The notes under the pieces were generated by a model. The model made no database searches and was not told where the DNA came from. It saw only the letters and a program-made list of their open reading frames with translations. A DNA stretch of 64,000 bases from Chitinivorax tropicus (lineage in GTDB: Bacteria > Pseudomonadota > Gammaproteobacteria > Burkholderiales > SCOH01). Below are positions 60,491-64,000 of this stretch, piece by piece (positions within the stretch are counted from its first letter, which is position 1; every line of letters starts with the position of its first letter). Made by a program: the position numbers and the translations under genes. The stretch covers positions 1 to 64,000 of the forward strand of contig NZ_JACHHY010000011.1 in NCBI RefSeq assembly GCF_014202905.1, in the 5' to 3' direction.

Positions 60491-61825
60491 TTAACTCCTG
60501 ATCGCCCAGAATTCCATCTGCAGGCCCGGAAAATCACCCGGCACATGCAATGCAAAACCGGCGGAGCTGTGCATGGCGGCCCAATACTCACCGGCCCGCT
60601 CCAGCTCGAAATAGGTGAACCCGGCATGGAACGGCAGCTGACGTGGCGCCACCGCCATGGGCCGTAGGATGATGCCCGGCAGTTGCAGATTGACCAGATC
60701 GCGGATCTTCTCGACCGGCCCGATCTTCACCTGTGCCGGAAAGCCACTGCGTATCGTTTCGGGTGGCAGGTTGGCGTTGACGGCCAGCACGAAGGATGCA
60801 TGCTTGAACAAGGTCTTGTCCTGCACAATGGCCACATGGATGCCAAATTGGCGTGCTTCGATCGGGATCGGGAAGGCATGCGGGTCCATCACCAGGCTCA
60901 AGGACTGACGGATGTCCAGCACCAGCGGCTGCAGCGTCTCCGCCAATCGGTCGTGACGATAGGCCGGGTATTCTCCCGCTCGTTTGCTGGTCTTGGAAAA
61001 GGTCGCCAGCTCACCCGCCAGCTGTAGCAGCTCACAATACAGCGCCTCTGGATGCAGGCCGGTCATCGCCCCCAGATGATTGAACAACGGTTGCTGCCGA
61101 TTGATCAATTGCAGCAGCAGGAAGTCCGCGATCTCCCCCACCCCCGCCACGCCAGGCTGTGCCAGCCTGGCTGCCAGCATCTCACCACGTTGGTGCAACA
61201 GGCCCTTGACCTCTTCGGTGAAGGCCAACAGACGGGCAGATGCCCGGCAGTCGAGACTGGGCGGAATGTAATCCGGGTCGAGCACCAACTGGTTGTCCGG
61301 GCGGCGCTCCAGCACGCGGGCAAGCCCAACATAGCTGTAGGCATTGCTGACATCATCCTCCAACGCCAGCCGCAGCCGCATTTTCCCGATATGCATGGTC
61401 GCCAGCTCGTCATCATCACCGCTGGTATTGCGCACCTCATGCTCTTCCATGCGATAACGGGCAAATCGCTCCTCGCCGGTTTCCTCCATCGCCTCGACGA
61501 TGCCGGGACGCCTATCGGGCAAGGCCAGCACCACCAGCACATCACGGGCATCCTCGGGAACCGCCAACGGCAAGGGGAGATCATCCTCTTGCGGCAACGA
61601 AAACGGTGTGCCATCCGGCAATACACCACTGCACGCCAACAGCGACATTTTGCCCAACGCCAGCTGGGCTTCATCGATTTTCAGTGAGGTCAGGCCCCAA
61701 CCATAGGGGCGCAACCTGCCACAGCGTAATTCCAGCTGGGTCTGCAGAAAACGGTCGTGCTGCTGCAAATGCTGTGGCTGCAGGAACATGCCCTCGGACC
61801 ACACGACTTTGCTGTTCCACGACAT
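60491..61825 (-). CDS. tssK: T6SS baseplate protein TssK
   Basis: 444 residues with the TssK start (MSWNSKVVWSEGMFLQPQHLQQHDRFLQTQLELRCGRLRPYGWGL) and the family end (YFELERAGEYWAAMHSSAGFALHVPGDFPGLQMEFWAIR). TssK links the baseplate to the membrane complex. The gene is tightly followed by tssL. Confidence 0.97.
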   Translation of the reverse strand: MSWNSKVVWSEGMFLQPQHLQQHDRFLQTQLELRCGRLRPYGWGLTSLKIDEAQLALGKMSLLACSGVLPDGTPFSLPQEDDLPLPLAVPEDARDVLVVLALPDRRPGIVEAMEETGEERFARYRMEEHEVRNTSGDDDELATMHIGKMRLRLALEDDVSNAYSYVGLARVLERRPDNQLVLDPDYIPPSLDCRASARLLAFTEEVKGLLHQRGEMLAARLAQPGVAGVGEIADFLLLQLINRQQPLFNHLGAMTGLHPEALYCELLQLAGELATFSKTSKRAGEYPAYRHDRLAETLQPLVLDIRQSLSLVMDPHAFPIPIEARQFGIHVAIVQDKTLFKHASFVLAVNANLPPETIRSGFPAQVKIGPVEKIRDLVNLQLPGIILRPMAVAPRQLPFHAGFTYFELERAGEYWAAMHSSAGFALHVPGDFPGLQMEFWAIRS

Positions 61826-61897
61826 CTTATGCTTGCCTTTCCATCCTGAGTGATTGATATCCCACCCCCCACTGGGGGCAGCGTAATTGAAACGTTC

Positions 61898-63361
61898 TTA
61901 CTTCTGCCGCAACCGGGCCAATTGTTCCTCATAGGCGGCGGTGAACCGGTCACCAAACAACTTCTGGAAGTCATCATCCAGCAAGCGGCGCATCTCCGCA
62001 TGCTGAGTGGTCAGCCGATCCCACAGCCGAGCCTTGCGGTTGGCTGGCATCATTTTGTCCATCATGCCCGCTTCGCTGTCGGTGGCTTCGATCAGCGCCG
62101 GGTTCAGCTGATTGAGCATGTCGGAGATGACCGCCCGCACCCCAGCCATGACCGCCAACTCATGATCCTTCAAATCGTCGAACGCACCGCTGATGGCCGC
62201 AACTGGCGACAGATAGCCGCTCAGGGTATTGGTCAGCATCTGCGTCAACGCACTATCGACATCGGGCAGGAATTTCAGCGGGTTGTTGCCCCGCGCCTGG
62301 ATCATTGTCATGTCGCTGCGAAGCTCACGCTTGATCGCAGCACGGGCACGCAACACCAACATGGCGCCTGCCATCGCCTCCCGCAGCATCTGTCCGACCA
62401 GCTCCGCGATTTCCACCTCGTCAAGCGTCCCCTGCTTGAATGAGGCCATGCCCAGCCCGCGTAACAAAGCGGCAAAGACCGCGCTCTCGCTGGGGGGTGT
62501 TGGTACAGCTGGGGCGACTGGTACAGTCTGGGGCGTTGCCACATTGGCGGCAGCTGGCTTCGCAGCAGGGGGGACACGTGGCGGGGGAGATGGCATCAGT
62601 GTCGGCTCGGCGTCCTTCCACGGCTGGGCGGCAGGTGGAGCCGAGGCGACGGGCGGCACGACAGCCTGGGGTGGGGCGGGTGGCGGCGCAACTGGCTTGG
62701 GTGTCGGCTTTGCCACACCGTGGTCAGCCAGCGGGTCATAGTCTAGCGGGATTCCCCCTACTGTCGGCTGAAATGGCTGTTGCTGGGGAGGAACATGATC
62801 TGGCTGCGACCCTCCCGATGGCGGCATGCCGGACACCAGCGGCACCTGCCCCATGTCCGGAGTGGGTGCGCCACCAAACAGATTCAACCCAAGCGGGTCA
62901 GCAGCGGAAGGCGCAGCCAACCCACCGCTCAATACGCTGGCCGCCGCCAGTGGATCAGCCAGGGTCGTGGCGGGCTGCGCCTGTGGGGTCACGACTGGTG
63001 GCGGTGCCAGCGGGTGATCCAGCGCGGAGGGTGCCGGGGCCGCCGTAGCCATGATGCTGACCCGCAGCACATAGTCACCCATGGTCAGCAGGTCGCCGTG
63101 ATTCAATCTGGCAACGTGGCCCGTGCCCAAAGGGCGATCATTGATCAAGGTCGGATTGCTGCCGACATCCGTCAGGTAATAGATCTGGTCGCGGCAAGCA
63201 ATCTGTGCATGGGTTCTCGACACATATTTGCCTGGATCGGGCAGCTCAAGGTCGCTGCCTGGCGCACGACCGATCATACCGCCACCCGGCCCGAACTGAC
63301 GTACCACCGGCTCAGCCGGGGGCTCATTACGATAGGTGAGAATACGAAGTGTAAGTGACAT
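61898..63361 (-). CDS. tagH: T6SS-associated FHA-domain protein TagH/Fha
   Basis: 487 residues. Residues 1-105 form an FHA domain that binds phosphothreonine (MIGRAPGSDLELPD, VSRTHAQIACRD, DVGSNPTLINDRPLG). A Pro/Ala/Gln-rich linker of about 190 residues follows. The C-terminal part (about 300-487) matches the TagH tail: FAALLRGLGMASF, EIAELVGQMLREAMAGAMLVLRARAAIKRELRSDMTMIQARGNNPLKFLPDVDSALTQM. In systems of this type phosphorylation of Fha promotes assembly and PppA reverses it. It is first in the minus-strand cluster; no tssJ gene fits in the 72 bases between it and tssK. Confidence 0.92.
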   Translation of the reverse strand: MSLTLRILTYRNEPPAEPVVRQFGPGGGMIGRAPGSDLELPDPGKYVSRTHAQIACRDQIYYLTDVGSNPTLINDRPLGTGHVARLNHGDLLTMGDYVLRVSIMATAAPAPSALDHPLAPPPVVTPQAQPATTLADPLAAASVLSGGLAAPSAADPLGLNLFGGAPTPDMGQVPLVSGMPPSGGSQPDHVPPQQQPFQPTVGGIPLDYDPLADHGVAKPTPKPVAPPPAPPQAVVPPVASAPPAAQPWKDAEPTLMPSPPPRVPPAAKPAAANVATPQTVPVAPAVPTPPSESAVFAALLRGLGMASFKQGTLDEVEIAELVGQMLREAMAGAMLVLRARAAIKRELRSDMTMIQARGNNPLKFLPDVDSALTQMLTNTLSGYLSPVAAISGAFDDLKDHELAVMAGVRAVISDMLNQLNPALIEATDSEAGMMDKMMPANRKARLWDRLTTQHAEMRRLLDDDFQKLFGDRFTAAYEEQLARLRQK

Positions 63362-63677
63362 GAGCGATGATCAATTCTTTCTCTTGGCGATCACGCCAGT
63401 ATCGAGGCAATGATCGGTGGTTTGGATTATGTTGATACTATTTCATGGCCCGTGCCGAATCGCGCGCCTAGGCCAGTCGAAGCCACATGACGCAATCAGC
63501 CCGCCAGTACAACCATGGCGTTTGGAAGGCCGCTCTCGAAGCATAGTGAACCTGTTGCCGACATTCCGGCCCAATTGCACATGACAGCAGCCAGCCGTCC
63601 CAGTTCTGCCGACAACAGGCAAGCTGCCCGGATGATGCGCTGGCCCGTCGCCCACTCTTTCTTTTTCTGGACTCGCC
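63362..63677. other. Divergent promoter region of the T6SS cluster
   Basis: 316 bases between tagH (minus) and the right-edge gene (plus). It should contain the promoter of the tagH-tssKLM-tagF unit. No sigma-54 site was seen. Confidence 0.5.
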
Positions 63678-64000
63678 ATGCAAGCTACCGATCCTCTCCT
63701 GACTGGGCTGATCAGCAACCAGCCCGACCTCGATCAACAACGACTGGCCATCTTCAGCTTGACCGGGCTGGCCCCGATCGGGCTTGATCCCGCAGGCCAC
63801 CGCACCCCGCCCAGCCAGGCTGAAATCAGCGTCACGGCGCACACCACCCTACCCGCCCATGCTTCACCAGACCAGCGGCGAACTGCCTTGTTCACGCTCA
63901 TACAGCAGGTGCTGGTCCAGCAAGCCAGCCGCCTGATGCGATCAGGCATGGCCAATGCGTTGACAACAGGGCATTGGGAAGCCGCAGCCATGGCTGTCTT
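63678..64000 (+). CDS. Unrecognised protein, N-terminal part (runs off the window)
   Basis: An open frame starts at ATG 63678 (GGA six bases before it) and continues without a stop to the window edge, at least 107 codons. It begins MQATDPLLTGLISNQPDLDQ and includes TALFTLIQQVLVQQASRLMRSGMANALTTG. The start is not that of TssA, VgrG, Hcp or a signal peptide. Its divergent placement next to tagH suggests a T6SS-linked gene, but I cannot name it. Confidence 0.6.
   Translation, partial: MQATDPLLTGLISNQPDLDQQRLAIFSLTGLAPIGLDPAGHRTPPSQAEISVTAHTTLPAHASPDQRRTALFTLIQQVLVQQASRLMRSGMANALTTGHWEAAAMAV

Overview
The window reads as chromosomal DNA of a GC-rich, motile Gram-negative bacterium, most likely a betaproteobacterium. 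The supporting markers are a full-length PurL, a fused CysG, an FtsB-Eno-KdsA-PyrG neighbourhood, PpsA with PpsR, a complete flgB-to-flgL operon with a sigma-54 promoter, H-NS-like proteins with a Lys/Ala-rich head, and an FHA/PP2C-type type VI secretion (T6SS) cluster. No rRNA or tRNA gene was recognised. The genus cannot be fixed from the sequence alone.

Layout. 1-5.6 kb is accessory: the tail of an IS3-type transposase, an XRE-HNH fusion protein behind a palindromic operator, an H-NS family gene, a long AT-rich stretch without genes, an orphan lipoprotein and a small rhodanese. 5.9-8.5 kb is a TonB-dependent receptor. 8.7-11.1 kb (minus strand) is a T6SS effector island: a PAAR protein, a VRR-NUC nuclease that is frameshifted in this sequence, and a DUF3396 immunity protein. 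It directly abuts a 23-repeat CRISPR array (11.2-12.8 kb) that has no cas genes, only a leader-like sequence and perhaps the last codons of a decayed cas2. 13.3-14.1 kb is a DUF1835/DUF3658 protein. 14.5-20.5 kb holds a NitT/TauT-type ABC uptake operon followed by a DctB/DctD-like two-component pair. A good sigma-54 promoter in front of the ABC operon suggests the pair controls it.

20.6-28.3 kb carries housekeeping and orphan genes: purL, cysG, a YbaY-like protein, a membrane-anchored protein with a possible beta-trefoil domain, and a universal stress protein. 28.5-39.6 kb is the flagellar rod, ring, hook and junction operon (flgBCDEFGHIJKL, minus strand), read from a sigma-54 promoter. 39.8-53.4 kb has a diguanylate cyclase, ftsB, eno, kdsA, pyrG, the divergent ppsA/ppsR pair and a second, membrane-bound PAS-GGDEF protein.

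54.0-63.4 kb is part of a T6SS locus: a PP2C phosphatase (plus strand) converging on tagF-tssM-tssL-tssK-tagH (minus strand). An unrecognised gene starts at the right edge and runs out of the window. The PAAR/VRR-NUC/DUF3396 trio at 8.7-11.1 kb would be a natural cargo of this machine. Sheath, tube, baseplate, TssJ and kinase genes are not in view.
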